From Enoplolaimus lenunculus (Eukaryota > Nematoda > Enoplea > Enoplida > Thoracostomopsidae), in the NCBI GenBank assembly GCA_030248215.1, contig JASANG010001215.1, positions 148,465 through 212,464 of the forward strand: a stretch of 64,000 nt of DNA. Direction: 5' to 3'. Below, one piece after another: positions 1-12,811 of the stretch. Below the pieces are notes generated by a model. The model did not search any database. It was not told where the DNA came from and saw only the letters and a program-made list of their open reading frames with translations. Numbering within the stretch: position 1 is the first letter of the stretch; each line of letters opens with the position of its first letter. A program made the translations under genes and the position numbers.

Positions 1-203
1 TGTCATCTATAAATGATGCTTTAACTGTAAAAATGAAATTCAAGGCATGTGTATGACGCTAACGCTGTGTCGTGAAGCGATTGAAACGGATGTATTTGAA
101 TAATATCATTGTGATCTATGTAACTTTCAACCCATTACATCTTAATCTCATTACAGTACTAATCTAATTTTGGTGCAAAATTTAATGTTTTCACGTTATG
201 TTT

Positions 204-392
204 AAGGGTTCCGCTATACTTGACGTCCGGCGCCGTCCGTCACCGTGCGTCACACGTACGGCGACGTCCGTCAACGTCTGTCACCATACGTTATTGTACG
301 TGAGTTATTTGCGTACGATACCGCACGGTGACGGACGGCGCCGTACGGGTGACGGACATCGCCGCACGTGAAAAAAGTATAGCGCAACCCTT
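204..392. mobile_element. GC-rich foldback MITE in bestrophin intron
   Basis: The ends are inverted copies (AAGGGTTCCGCTATACTT and AAAGTATAGCGCAACCCTT read inward). The interior is a GC-rich palindrome built from repeated CGTCCGTCACC / GGTGACGGACG words, quite unlike the AT-rich surroundings. A short GTTT flanks both ends and may be a target duplication. It lies in the intron before the first visible bestrophin exon. Confidence 0.7.
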
Positions 393-488
393 GTTTGAAT
401 TCTTCTGCAACAGTTGTCTGTGAGTTGTGTTCAATTGCTTGAGGCTATAAGTAATTGTTCACCTAATATTGTTTTGGTGTTGTTTTAG

Positions 489-2422
489 GAAATGTTAACA
501 TATCGCGGCTGCTGTGGCATGCTTTACAGTTACGACTGGATTAGTGTTCCTCTTGTGTATACACAGGTAAGTCATTTGTACGACATAAACGACGGTTGTT
601 ACATAGCGGACTTGAATATGGAGTTGCTAATGGTATTTAATAGCTCATAGAGAGAACGTTTAATCAGATTTTACGTTAAGTCCGGCTTAGCACAGTATAT
701 TGTAGTTATGGCGAGCAGGGGCGGCACCTGAATGGGGTAAAGCGGCTGCACCTCTTTTGAAATCACTTAGCTGAATTTTCAGTTGAAAATTTTGAGCGAT
801 AATCACTTAAAACAGTATTGGGGCTGTCAGCCATTGCTAGGGTACATTATAAAACTAATGCCTCTGTTACTGATTTAATGTTATTTTATCGTTTTGTTAA
901 TGTTCTATAATAAACTGTGTCTACGTCGAAAAGAGCCGTACAAGTTTGGTATTTTGTTTTGCGACGAAATTTGATATAAAAACTGTTTTGACGGTTGTAT
1001 AGAAAGTATATTTAGACCAAAACTGTCAGAAGCAGCGACATACAGATCTTAACTTGTAGATGTGTTTCGGTTTAACATTGATATTCGGTATTTTCAGGTG
1101 GTTACACTGGCGGTGTATTCGTTTTTCATTGCGTGCGTTATGGGTCGACAATATTTGTACTTGCCGCCCGAAGAGAAAGGCGGAAAGGCTTACATTCTGG
1201 ATGAATTTATACCAGTGTTTACGATAATACAATTTTTCTTCTATATGGGCTGGTTAAAGGTTAGTAGTGTATTTGCTGTTTAAAAACCAGATAAATTAAC
1301 TGAAATACTGTTTTTTCTTTTTTATTTATCACAAAAAGATGACTCAGACGGCGCAACCTGGAGGTTCCCGGATCAGTATTTTGACAGTAATTTTTTCGAT
1401 GAAAACTGGTCTGCAATGCTCAGAATTTCCCCGGTAGCGAACGGAAGGCTCTCTCTCCTCCGTCAGCATGCAATTAAAAATTCAAAAATTACCTCAAAGA
1501 TATTTTTACAAACAATATTATTGAACGACACGAAACAAAAATATAAAAGCAAATTTCGCTATCCAGAATGTGGCAACCTCGCGCAGAAATTCTATTAAAG
1601 TTGGCAGTAAACCTTACCGTGGGGATTTGTCAGTGTACTAATTACATTATGAAAGTTTTGATCGTTAAATTGCCGGTTTGCACAAATCATTTTTGCAAAA
1701 ATATTGAACATTTTGTTTCATTCATTTCAGACTGCTGAAGAGCTTATCAATCCACTTGGCGATGACGACGATGACTTTGAACTCAACTACTTAATCGATC
1801 GTAATGTCCAGGTAACTGTAATGCATACCTGTTAGTCAGGCAGTTGTATATAATTTTCTGTTGCATATTGTGGTTAAAACCATTTAACATATTGAATTTT
1901 TTGTCTTTATAATAGCACTAAGCTCAAGATCATTTTAAACTTCCAATCGGCAGGCGTTCAACGTCGACTGCACATTCAGTTCAGAAATTGCGGTAGCATT
2001 GCTTTGCTAAAATTTATTTATAAGAAGTCCGTTCGAAACCGTTAGATCGGAACTTGCTTGCAAACCAGACAGAACTAGAAACTAGTAAACCGGAACCAGA
2101 GCGGGAAATGGAACGTTTACGAAAATTCTCTTAACCCTTTGTTTGCTGAGTAAATTCACTTTTATATATTGCCATCAATAAATGAATCAAACCGGGTGTA
2201 AAAAGCAAAAGCTAGTCATACAAGGCAAAGATTTAAACCATTTTGACACAATCAGTGGTCAAGCGACACTATGATCAGCCAATAGATTCTAGTCTAAAAT
2301 ACGCATTTATCGAATCATGGTGCAAAAAACGGCAAAGCGTTAAGTTCCGGTTCCTGTTAGTAATCATGAAACAAGACTCAAAACTTCCGGCCGAAATCTG
2401 CTTTTCGAGTTTCAAGAAACCA

Positions 2423-2476
<54 letters not shown>

Positions 2477-5400
2477 TTGGCGCTAATGAATTCTACACTC
2501 CTTTATCTCCAACTCCAAAGACGATGCATTCGAAAACTAAACTACTTTTTATACATAACGTTTTCAATATCGCATTGAATTATAAAAACTTTCTGGCAGT
2601 AACTATGATCGGAAGAAAGATCAAAGTCAAATAGCTCTAAATTTTACATACAACGTACACCGAAAAAATGCGGATATATTTCATATCCAGATATCCGGTG
2701 CATCTATAATGTAGATAAATATTTTATCAAAGGTGAATAATACCGAAGTTCACGATGCGGAAAGAATCTATGATCTGAAGCTTTACTATTGTTTTAATTT
2801 ATTTCTGTAAATCTAATGCAGTAAAATGCATGAACAATAAAAAACTCTGTTTTCCTATTTTTAGACATCACTACTTGTCGCAGACGAGCTTCACAAAAAA
2901 TACCCAAAAATGGAACGAGATCCGTTTTGGGATGATCTGGCGCCAGAAATACCGTACACAGCTGCCGCTGCAGAATATCAAAAACGGCCATATCTGGGCA
3001 GTGTCGCGGAGCTCAAGTGAGGCATTTTGATTGCTTGAGTACCTAGCTCTTTTCGTTTTGTATGCTAGTTGCATGATCTACTCTTTTCCAGGTTAGCAGG
3101 GTGCAGCCGGATTTCTGATTCTGATCAGCACTCTGATACCAATCCAGTTCCGATTATGAGTACAGGTATAATCGGAATCGTAATTTTTCAGCGTTTATAA
3201 CCTATATTGTACTTTTATTTCATGTTCTTATATTTGGCATGTACATGATCATGGAATCATGAATAACATGCGCTCTGAGACAACTTCCTTCTCAGTATCT
3301 ATCTACGTATTTACACTTTCCTTTGTTTTGTCACAATTTTTTAGTTTCATACCAAAACCGTTGTATAAAATTTGACAGTTTAAATAAAAGCGTAATTTAA
3401 CGATACACAAGCACGCAAAAATTGTGATCAGAATAGAAAAATTTCTTTCGCATACCAATTGGTGATAGGTGCTTTTCATGGTTGAGTATATGTGTTCTAA
3501 TTGTAGCGATTTCTTGATTCATAAAAATGGTTTATCTGACCGAACAGTCATGTTACAGTTTATGCAGTTGTGTCAAGTAGTTAAATTTTTTGACGCTCAA
3601 TAATTTAGTTTAACATTACAAAAGATAACGAAGCAGGGGAGACTTGTACTTGGAAATAAATGTAATTATATATTAATAGTTTTCTGGCCATTAATATGCA
3701 TTTGACGGAATACGTTATTTTCGAGCTATGAGATGCATGGAACACATTACTCAGCAGCTTTTCAATTTTAGTTTAACATCACAAGACATGGAATGGCACG
3801 GTACACATTTGCTTGAAACAGTCGCCGAAAACGAATCCCCAACCATTAGTCGACACCATCGACCAAGTATTGTCGGTGACGCGTCGACCAGGCGCCGTAT
3901 AAGTATGATCGATGATGATGATGACGATGTTGAGCTTGGCTCAAGTGTTGGAGGTCTAAGCCGAAAGCTGTCCCCGTCGTCCCCGCCGCATGCCGGAATG
4001 CTTCGACGGATATTGTCAGATCATACTAAAATCGTTCGCAGCTCAATGACAAGTATTCTATCGGGCCATTCGTCAAAACGATCAATTCGCGCATCGGCGA
4101 ATACCGCGGCACAAATTCGGAACAATCTCATGCGGAACACAACAGCGACAGCTGGCGGCCCTGGCGAACCAGGTAATGTTCCTGTTCCCCGAATTTCAGC
4201 TTCGGCAGCCGGCCAGCGCCGGGTTCTGCCACGATGGCGCCGGAGCAGGGCCGGATCGAGAGCGGTTAGCATCGGTAGTTCTCAATTATCGATGGCCAGT
4301 TCAGTGATTAACCCTCATGGGTTAGATATTCCGTTACCAACACCCCAGCTACAGTTGCAAGCTTCTCTCGCCGTACCAACAGGGATGCCGACAAAAATTG
4401 ATCCAACACAGCGTAACAGCCGTAAAAGTACATCATCGACAGATTTGAATATCGCGATTCCGGCTACTGTGAGCAATTCTGTAGCGAGTGGAAACGTATT
4501 CATGCCCATGGCTCTGCCCCCACGTGGTGCAACCACAGCGCCTATTTCGGCAGGGTTCGCTGATGATCGATTTCACATACCGCCGTTTGCGTTTCCGAAG
4601 TCGGAAACAACTTCCAGCGCTACGACGCCTGGAACCGTGCCAGCAAGCCCGATAACGTGTGTAGCAGCACCGAATGTTCAACATCCCGATGCCTACATGA
4701 CGCAATTTAATATCGATACACTAAGCACTGCACCTGTAGTTACGCTTCCGTCTGTTATAGTCGCAAGTACATCTGGCGGAACCATAGTGACAGCTAATGG
4801 CACGTCAACATTACCACCATGCGATTTAGAATCAAATATTGACGATGATGTCAGTGCAATTACTGCTCCGTTGGCAGTTCAGAGTGGTATTTCGTATAAA
4901 CCGCCGCAACTTAGTATTGCCTTAGAGCCAATCGATGAACGTTCAATTCTGCAAACAACCACAACGGCAACATCCGGATCCGCAGGTGGTCTTGAAGCTG
5001 TCCCAGAATCACCGACAAAAGACTCAGAGTTTTCAGAGAAATTTGAATCCGATCCAGCGTTGGCTACGATGACGGACGTGGAAGTGGTGGCTCAAACAGA
5101 GGAGCCTGCTAGAACTAAGAAATCTGTGAATTTACTTCAGCTTTCTGGTCAATCTGACGATAGCTTTTCTATAATTACTGCGCCATACATGAAGACCCAA
5201 ACTCCCATTGTTTCTGAGCGGCAAGACGGAACCGAGTTGTGTGTAGATGCAACCTGTTTGCGGAGCAGTTGCCAGATGGGTGTTACGGTAGCGTCCTTAA
5301 ATGATGGAGGAGAAAACGTGGACAAGCAAGAAAGCGTGCAGGATGGTTCCGCTCGTGTAACTACTAACAATCAATTTGGAACTGAATCTAGTGAGGTTGA

Positions 5401-5845
5401 TGTGGTTTTTGAGCCGGAAACGTATGAATATCATCGACACTGCAGTAGTCTGGTTAACATTAGCGAAGAAACGCTTTCTGATGATTGTGATACGCAAACA
5501 ACGGTAAATGATACCAGTAAAGTATCTGGTTGTGAAATACTGTCAAAATCTGACGAAGGCTGTGACAAGAAAAACGGGTCATATCAAACTGAACAGAACG
5601 GCCATAGCGTGCAAAATGATAAAACAAAAAATGAAGAAGCAACAGAACTTGACTCTGGATATTGTCTGCATGAATTGGCGTCAACGGATGATAATGATAA
5701 ATCTGAATCCCATCATAGTTCCGTCTATGCTCCAGAAACGGCGTATGAACAAGAGCCGTTGTTGATGGCCGGAACTGGAACTGATAATTCAAGTTTGAGT
5801 GATGAAAGGAATGACAGTGGGTTTGGCGATGTCCGGATGCCATAG
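489..5845 (+). CDS. Bestrophin, calcium-activated chloride channel (5' part outside window)
   Basis: Bestrophins form pentameric Ca2+-gated anion channels in the plasma membrane. Five exons are in phase: 489-566, 1098-1259, 1731-1811, 2865-3016 and 3772-5845 (848 codons plus stop). They encode the C-terminal part of the membrane domain: [39 protein letters not shown], then [16 protein letters not shown], the acidic Ca2+ clasp of the family, then ERDPFWDD and [10 protein letters not shown]. All match vertebrate BEST proteins in order. The last exon joins in phase to give [14 protein letters not shown], like the STFNISLNKEEMEF stretch of human BEST1, and continues as a Ser/Thr-rich, acidic, low-complexity tail of about 690 residues, longer than the human tail. 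The first roughly 215 residues, including the pore neck, should lie upstream. The 3' end carries a tandem duplication. Family call is secure; the paralog is not. Confidence 0.93.
2422..2475. repeat. (ATT)n microsatellite in bestrophin intron
   Basis: About 17 uninterrupted ATT units in the intron between bestrophin exons 1731-1811 and 2865-3016. Confidence 0.95.
3098..3180 (+). mobile_element. Fragment of the CAGGGTGCAACCGGA transposon family
   Basis: It begins CAGGGTGCAGCCGGATTTC and continues with CCGATT/AATCGG words, like the element in the zinc-finger intron near 47967. It sits inside a bestrophin intron next to sequences that mimic splice sites. No matching right end is seen, so it is a fragment. 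Confidence 0.55.
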
Positions 5846-6108
5846 GGTCACGTGTTCTCGTGCAAAATGATAAAACGAAAAATGAAGAAGCAACAGAACT
5901 TGACTCTGGATATTGTCTGCATGAATTGACGTCAACGAATGATAATGATAAATCTGAATCCCATCATAGTTCCGTCTATTCTACAGAAACGGCGTATGAA
6001 CAAGAGCCGTTGTTGATGGCCGGAACTGGAACTGATAATTCAAGTTTGAGTGATGAAAGGAATGACAGTGGGTTTGGCGATGTCCGGATGCAATAGGGTC
6101 GCGTGTTC
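5609..6108 (+). repeat. 251-bp tandem duplication of the bestrophin 3' end including the stop codon
   Basis: Bases 5609-5859 and 5860-6108 are near-identical direct copies. The first copy ends the bestrophin frame (GFGDVRMP then stop at 5843-5845). The second, after the stop, keeps an open frame of the same 77 residues ending GFGDVRMQ and a stop at 6094-6096. The two encoded tails differ by only a handful of residues. The second copy is presumably 3' UTR. Confidence 0.95.
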
Positions 6109-6608
6109 TGGGAACGGTTGTGTTTACCATCCGTTGGTTCTCCGTCTTGCTTTAAACCAGATTTATGTTCGGTTGTATGTAGTTGGTATTCACTTCCAGT
6201 TGGCAAATGTATCAAGAAGGACATTTAGGTTGCGCGTTTTCTCTGGTGAAACTATATTGTTTGTGGTTAAATTGCAATGTTCATTGTGATACGTAAACTC
6301 TTGTCTGTTGTGCAATTTGCTATTTGACGCATCGCTAGTCAACTGTGAAATATTTGAGCCATCTGTAAGCAGTTTTGCCGGTGTAGAATACGGAACCTGT
6401 TTTTGTGATGTTGGGCGGTAAAAGGTTATTATTTTAAATGAATTAAATGTAAAAATGTCTTCTAAGGCTAAATCATAGTTGGATTTTCAATTTGCCTTCA
6501 GTACTAATCGTTTAATTTTATGTTAAAAAACGTTAGGATAAATCGTAAAGTCAAAAAAAACAAGCAATGATTCTATAATACTCAAAATCTTATAGATTAT
6601 TATTGTTA

Positions 6609-6609
6609 A

Positions 6610-6655
<46 letters not shown>
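6609..6655. repeat. (ATT)n microsatellite
   Basis: About 15 ATT units downstream of bestrophin. Confidence 0.95.
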
Positions 6656-7068
6656 GTAACCTTCCAACATTTTGATTCTCATCAGCAAGTAGCCAAACGC
6701 AATTTTAGTACTAAATCGAATGATGACATTTTGGTTTTGATCCGTGTTAATGGGGGCAGTACGAGAGGGTCACGGTTGAATTCACCATTGGAGTTTGACG
6801 ACAGCGTTGTGTTTTACTTTTTGGTTTCAGTATGTTTGTTAGCGTTCGGTCTTTCAATTGTTTATATGTGAATACGGACTTAGCGTGCTCTGCTTATTAT
6901 CATGAATATATATAAATGAAGTAATTGATCTACGTACGTTCTCTTTGAATGGGTTCATTTCAACGCGTATTTGTTTATCATTCCGTATAAATTAAATTGT
7001 TAAATATTGAAGTATTACGTAAGTAATTTTATTTTTTTTTTTGCATTTCCATGACTGTTGGATTATAG

Positions 7069-7247
7069 GTCCCATGTATAGAACAGGGCCGGAACAGTAG
7101 TATAAGCATACTCCTAAACCTAAGCCTAAACGTATGGATGAGCCTATTCCTAAGCCTAAGCCTAAGCAAAAGAATTAGTCTAAAGCTTAAACTGACTCTA
7201 TTATAGGACCTCCAGAAAACGATCCGGCCCTGTTCTATACATGGGCC
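7069..7247. mobile_element. MITE family M1 (GGCCCATGTAAAG ends, 8-bp target duplication)
   Basis: Terminal inverted repeats begin with variants of GGCCCATGTAAAGAACAGG. The flanking octamers GATTATAG (7061-7068) and GATTATAC (7248-7255) agree at 7 of 8 positions. The interior is a run of CCTAAG units, (TTAGGC)-like on the other strand. It has no coding capacity. The 8-bp duplication fits hAT-type mobilisation, which is inference. Confidence 0.85.
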
Positions 7248-7760
7248 GATTATACGTAGTTTGAACTATATATGTTGTATCCTGAACACATAAATATGTC
7301 TTAGACAACGGTACAACAACATCTGGAACAAAAACGATCTATGAACGGTGTTTGGGATAGGCCAGTTGCCAACTGAGGGACAAATGGTTGTTTAGGGATG
7401 CAACATATGTACGTACCCTCAGTGAATTTGCAACGTTAATGTATCGTGTTTGTTTGTGGCCGTGAAAATTTTGAGAAACGCGCATATTTGAACTTTGAAA
7501 ATTTGTTGAATCTGTACCAATTGAATACGGACTAAATATTTACTTATTGCTGGATTTGAACGGATGGCACGCAGATTGCGTTAAGTTGATGCAAGGTTAT
7601 TTAAGCCAACATGTGTGTAAATTATCTTTTTTTAATCTCCACGTTTCAGCAGTAAGTACGATACTTTTCTCACTGGTTTGGTTATGTTTGTTTTCAGTTT
7701 CCCATTTCGTTGTTTTGATGTTACTTTAAACCCTAAGGTGTGAATGTGTATTAGCAATCA

Positions 7761-8145
7761 GGCAAAGGTACGAAATATGGACACCCCCTAGGAATTTAAT
7801 AGATTTCGACGCTTTGAGTTCAACGGTGCCATTTTTAGCGCCGCAAGGTCGGTCCCCGGTTCAATAGTTATGGCCCTTTAAATTTGAACTTTTTACCATG
7901 TTAAACGTGTACAAATAGCAATCAAATTTGTGTAAGAATAAACCTGGTTAAGCTTATATTTATACGAACATATGAATGATAAATATATATATACTTCCTG
8001 CTGCAATCTGTGCGTGTTTGCACTATAATTTCCAGGGCCATAACTTTTTAACCTGGTACCGTTGAATTCAGCTCGTCGAGATCTATAGGATGGACTACTT
8101 TTTATCAAAATCCTAGGGGAAGTCCAGATTCCGTACCTCCGCCTT
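7761..8145. mobile_element. MITE with long (about 130 bp) imperfect terminal inverted repeats
   Basis: The left end (GGTACGAAATATGGACACC, then TTCGACG, TTCAACGGTGCC and AGTTATGGCCCTTT) is matched in inverse order at the right end (GGTACGGAATCTGGACTTCC, CTCGACG, TTCAACGGTACC, AGTTATGGCCCTGG on the minus strand). The centre, about 100 bp, is AT-rich and non-coding. Confidence 0.75.
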
Positions 8146-8695
8146 AGCATCATGTGTAATGTTTTTTCTTGATTTACATACCTACTGTGTTTGTTTGCGA
8201 CGGTTCAATGTTTACTGGTTCCGCGGTGTAAGAGCAATTTTGAGTTCGGTACAAACATTCGACGTGTATCACTATTCGTTTCTAGTAGTCCGTATTTCAA
8301 CGGAGCACAGATATATACGGTGTTTTCGTCGTCGTTTATCATTTGGTCTCACAATTTTTTGCGAGATCGGCGTTGTTAAAATCATTACTTGGGGCGCATG
8401 GCGTTTGCGAATCCTGATTTCATAGAAATTATCTTAAGGGACAGTTTAATAGATTTTCCATTTTGGTAGCCCACAGATTCGAAACCAACAACGTTTGCTA
8501 GTTGATGCAAAATGATTTCGAGGCGCTGCACCCCATTGTTGCAGTCCTCAATAGTCGAACGTTACTTTACGGTTAATCACATTTTGTTGATAAATTTTGA
8601 AAAAGGGCAGTATGGTGATGAAATTCTGTGCAAAAAAAGGTTCCAGATATGGTAAAAGTTAACGTCAAATTACGCTAAAAACGATTGCTGGTAAG

Positions 8696-9099
8696 CAGCG
8701 TGCAACCGGAATTACCATTTACCGGAACCGGAACCGGAATTTGAAAATTTTACCGGAACCGGAATTTGAAAATTTTACCGGAACCGGAATTTGAAAAATG
8801 CATTTCACCAAAAATTTCATTTTAATCGTATTTTTGCTCTGTTATTTGTGAAACAAAATTAGTCGAACATAGGTATTTATTTTATTTGTTGTATTTTAGA
8901 TTTTCGTCGTCGACTGAAGTGAAATCCACGATCAATGGCTTATATTCGGAGTACAAGTGGCTTTCAAAAGAGATTCTTAAAAATTAGCAAAGTTAAGAAA
9001 ACGGCCAAATTATAACACCGGAATTTTTAAATCCGGTAAAAAATTTACCGGAACCGGAAGGTGAAAAAATGCCGGAACCGGAATTCCGGTTGCACCCTG
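8696..9099. mobile_element. MITE family M5 (CAGGGTGCAACCGGA ends) with internal minisatellite
   Basis: Ends CAGCGTGCAACCGGAATT and AATTCCGGTTGCACCCTG are inverted. The flanks CTGGTAAG (8688-8695) and ATGGTAAG (9100-9107) agree at 7 of 8 bases. Near the left end TACCGGAACCGGAATTTGAA is repeated in tandem (8716-8800). CAGGG termini with an 8-bp duplication suggest a non-autonomous hAT element, by inference. Confidence 0.8.
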
Positions 9100-10308
9100 A
9101 TGGTAAGCTGTATTTTTCGCTATCTGGCTTAGAGTTGCAACGTTTAAATCAACGGACACGGAAATTTTCGGCGAAAATGACAATAGTCGGGTGCATCTCA
9201 AATCCGGATACAGTTTGCGGCAGCGATACCGGTATTTTCGTTCCTTTGTGGTTCCGTCGTCGGTAGTTTTTAAAGTCCTGTTGTACCCACCCCCGATTGG
9301 TTGCCATTCCCAATAAATCAATAATATTCAAATGCTTGAAGTATTATGTATGTGTGTTCTCGACTATATATATTGTTTTGCAATTCCATGACCATCATAT
9401 TGTGTTATATACTATCTAATCTGAATTAAATGTGCATTGATGAATATCATGACGTATGTGCAACATTAATTTTGTCGTTTAATATTTATAGGCACTGTAG
9501 TTATTTATTCATTATATAATTAAAGCTAGAACGCCTCACATACGTATTTTGGGCACTGTTACAGCTGACTTTTTTTGTACTATCGAAAAGTTATATCGTT
9601 CGTCGAAGTCTTCTGGTCCGTCGCTTGCTAAATCAGTATAAAAATGAACTGGATAAGTTAAACGTCGGTAGAAGATAGCAGCTTAATTGCGTAAAAATAT
9701 TAAAATCAACTTAAAATCCGAAAACTGCTCATCTAGTGTGGCATGAGGGGCGCGGATTTTTTTCGTGGAGTTCAATGGGAATAAGGTGGGGCGCATTGAA
9801 AAGATCGCTCGTGGACTCCACACCTTCAGAGACAGTTGCAACTCGTGACACTTCGGGCAAGTGCGAGGTTGTTGTATAAATTCTTGACGGCTTTGATAAA
9901 TTTTTCGATCCATGGAGTCTTTAAGATCGCAAAAATGGAATTTTTCAAAAATCGAATTTTTGAAAAATTCAAATTTGGTTGTAGCATGATCAAGGGAAGT
10001 CGTGGTAAAGCTGATAATGTGAACATTTTTGAAATGGAACCATTTGGGGGCAAACGCAAGCTGAGAGGAACTGAAAATACCCTGTATATTTCCGTAAGTC
10101 TAATATCATAGGTCAATTGTTCATCACCTTCTGACGGGTGTGACGTTAATTTCATGTTTTTGAACATTTGTTTTCAACGTAATATGGCACTGTGTACATT
10201 TATAACACGAATTAGCTGAAGGACGTACATAGTGGATTAGTTTTGTTTTAGAAGAAACCAGTAAAGTCTAAAAGGTCTTTAGAAAAAACAGTGTCCCTTT
10301 GTCTAACT

Positions 10309-10385
10309 TTTATATATACAAATATATACAAATATATATACTATATACTGTGTGTATATATATATATATACTATATACAGTGTGT
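10309..10385. repeat. TA-rich simple repeat
   Basis: Alternating TATATA with ACTATATAC and CAAATATA interruptions; no other feature is visible. Confidence 0.85.
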
Positions 10386-11414
10386 TTTGTTGTGTATAGT
10401 TTTTGAATACGGTATCTCGCGAATATTCTCGGCTTTAAACCAACTTTCGCTATGCTAATGCTTAAAGTTTAAACGAGGAAAAAATATTTACGTCGATAGA
10501 GTAAAAGCAAAATAACATGTTGGACGAATATATAATATATCAGATCAACAAAACAAACTATTGTTATACATATATATACGTTTATAGTATATATACATAA
10601 AGCATAAAGCTTGGGTGGCTAAGTCATTTTTTTCTGGAATAATCGGTGTATTGGGTAGACAGGCAAGCTAAGGGGAAAAATGCTGCTCATAACGAGAGCT
10701 TGTTTACGTGTGTACTGTGTCTAGGTACGACTAGAACCTTAATCGGGGGAATATAATATGCAATGAGTTGATTTACCGTTGTATATTTCGTATTGTATAA
10801 GCTTAAACGGTATGCTGTCTATGCGTTAATTACATTGTATAATTGTAACGTACGTACTGCATACTGTCCAATTAATTAACTCTTGGGGTTGATAGGGCAG
10901 TGGTGGCGTGTCTCTTCAAGAACGCGTGTGTGTAAGGAACTCTCCCAAGTTAATGAGATGGTACCTACGTAAAATTAACAAATGGGGGTATTTATTGTGA
11001 TTGTGCTCACGAACACAAGCGGACGAAAGGGCGAAATTGCATACCTAATTTTAGTACGAAGGAGTAATTAAAAGTTTACTGGTAAAATTCCGTATTTTGT
11101 GTAATTTCGAAAGGGTGGGTGTGGCGGAGCCGTACCTACCATCACTTTGTCCGGTTGGGGGATTGTCGTGACCGTCCGTGGTCATTTCACAACCAAGTTT
11201 GAGTTTTTATAAAAGTACTCAATACCTGAGGGGTCACACCCCTTGCAACTGAAAAAAAATGTTTTTGTCAAAACGTTAATTTATAAATTATTCGACGCAG
11301 CTGACGAAGGTAAATTGAATGGTATTAAATTTGGTAATGATTGAACCGATGGGTCGCGAGTTATGATCTGATGTGAAATTTTGGGTTTGGGCCATATTGT
11401 AGTGCCGTGTCCGC

Positions 11415-11546
11415 GATAGCCATCTATTAAGAATCAGCCGCCACCGGGATAGCCATCTACAAAGAATCAGCCGCCACTGGGATAGCTATCTACAAAGAAT
11501 CAGCCGCCACCGGGACAGCCATCTACAAAGAATCCGCCGTCGCAGG
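11415..11546 (+). repeat. 33-bp tandem repeat, four units
   Basis: Four consecutive 33-bp units beginning GATAGCCATCTACAAAGAAT and ending with GCCGCC words. The period is a multiple of three, and one frame reads GIAIYKESAAT per unit, but no flanking open frame or splice context supports coding. It is GC-rich against an AT-rich background. Confidence 0.9.
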
Positions 11547-12339
11547 GACTTGGTTTGATTTGTTAATACAAGATTGTGGGTTTTTTTCAATTAGGATTGG
11601 TTATGCTGTGTTTTATTGATAATGTTTTATATTGGATGTTTATAATTGTGTTTCGTGTAGATCTCTTTGTTTGTTTATGTGTAGTGAGTTTTTTTTCTCC
11701 TTTCGACGACATGATATAATTGTAATAATGCATGCTGGATACTAGATTGTGTGAGATTGCAGCAATAAGAATTGTGGCCCATGTTACTTTAAGGGGCGTC
11801 CAGGTTTCTGGTGGTTCTATAACAGAGTAGGTTTAGATTGTGGATTATATTTGTTTACTTAGGTTTAGGAATGCTTAGACTTAGCAATACGCTTAATCTA
11901 CTGTTACGCAGCTTAAAGTAACGTTGGTCAGAATTGTTGACAAGTAGACAGACCAAGCGCATTTCTAGAGAGGACAGAGAGAATAGTAAAAAATTGCAAC
12001 ATTGGATTTGATTGGTTGCAAGTTTTTTTGTTGTTTACACTCATTGCTCCAGCTCCAATCACAATCAATGATTTCACTGCGAAGTTGTATGACACCGGTT
12101 TACAGTAGAATAATTTGCGTTTGAAACATCTCAACTGATACCTGCGTGTTTAGAGCACGAAATATTATAGTATGTTCTAGCGCAAATTAGCACTAATCTG
12201 TGGCATACATATTTGTGCAATAGTTTGGCCCATGTAAAGATCAGGAGCGGATCGTTTTTCCACGGGATTGCAGTAGAATAAGGTTAAACTGTAGACTATT
12301 TTTTACTTAGGATTAGGTATGGGCTTATCGTGACGCTTA

Positions 12340-12556
12340 CTGTAGTTACTCGGATAATGGGGGTAATAAGAGAGGTCCCCATTTTGAGTCCCAATCAATA
12401 GGAGTCCATATCCCTAATAAGAGTCCGTAAACGGATAGTCTCTAAACCCTAATTAGAGTCCATAAATGATAACAGACCGTAACCGAATAACAAAACGGGT
12501 ACCCTCTGGAGAGGCCAAATAAATATCAGACCCCCCTTTTATACGGGTCACTACAG
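12340..12556. mobile_element. MITE family M2 (CTGTAGTGACCCGAATAA ends, TA target duplication)
   Basis: The element runs from CTGTAGTTACTCGGATAA to GGGTCACTACAG, with TA directly on both sides. Inside are GAGTCC-rich words in the first half and a CCGTAACCGAATAAC segment in the second; other copies in the window keep one half or the other. The TA duplication points to the Tc1/mariner superfamily. Confidence 0.8.
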
Positions 12557-12811
12557 TAGGCTTAAGAATGTGCTTAAAGCTTGCTGGGTGCACGTAAACG
12601 TAAAAAATATTTTGGCCATAGCAAAATACCGAACACGACAATTTGTGTTAGGTCCATATACCATACACCAGGGTGCAGTATATAGAATATACGTACTGGG
12701 TAAATTATTGTCAGATGTTACACAAACTTTGCTGGTGGAGTATATTGTGTATTTTCGGGAGAGTAGTGTCGTTCAATGAACTTGGCAGTTGCTTTCCGGT
12801 ACCATAGTTTT

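Noticed and set aside
2243-2578. A protein with a long tyrosine run
   Set aside because: It is the (ATT)n microsatellite read in the TAT frame, inside a bestrophin intron.
3092-3165. A further bestrophin exon ([17 protein letters not shown]) between 3016 and 3772
   Set aside because: It has usable splice sites, but its sequence is the CAGGGTGCAGCCGGA transposon motif. Skipping it joins 3016 to 3772 in phase and gives a family-like [14 protein letters not shown].
3728-3771. Start of a separate gene at the Met codon at 3728
   Set aside because: The open frame begins upstream only because the intron end is open. The acceptor TTCAATTTTAG at 3761-3771 and the bestrophin match mark the real exon start.
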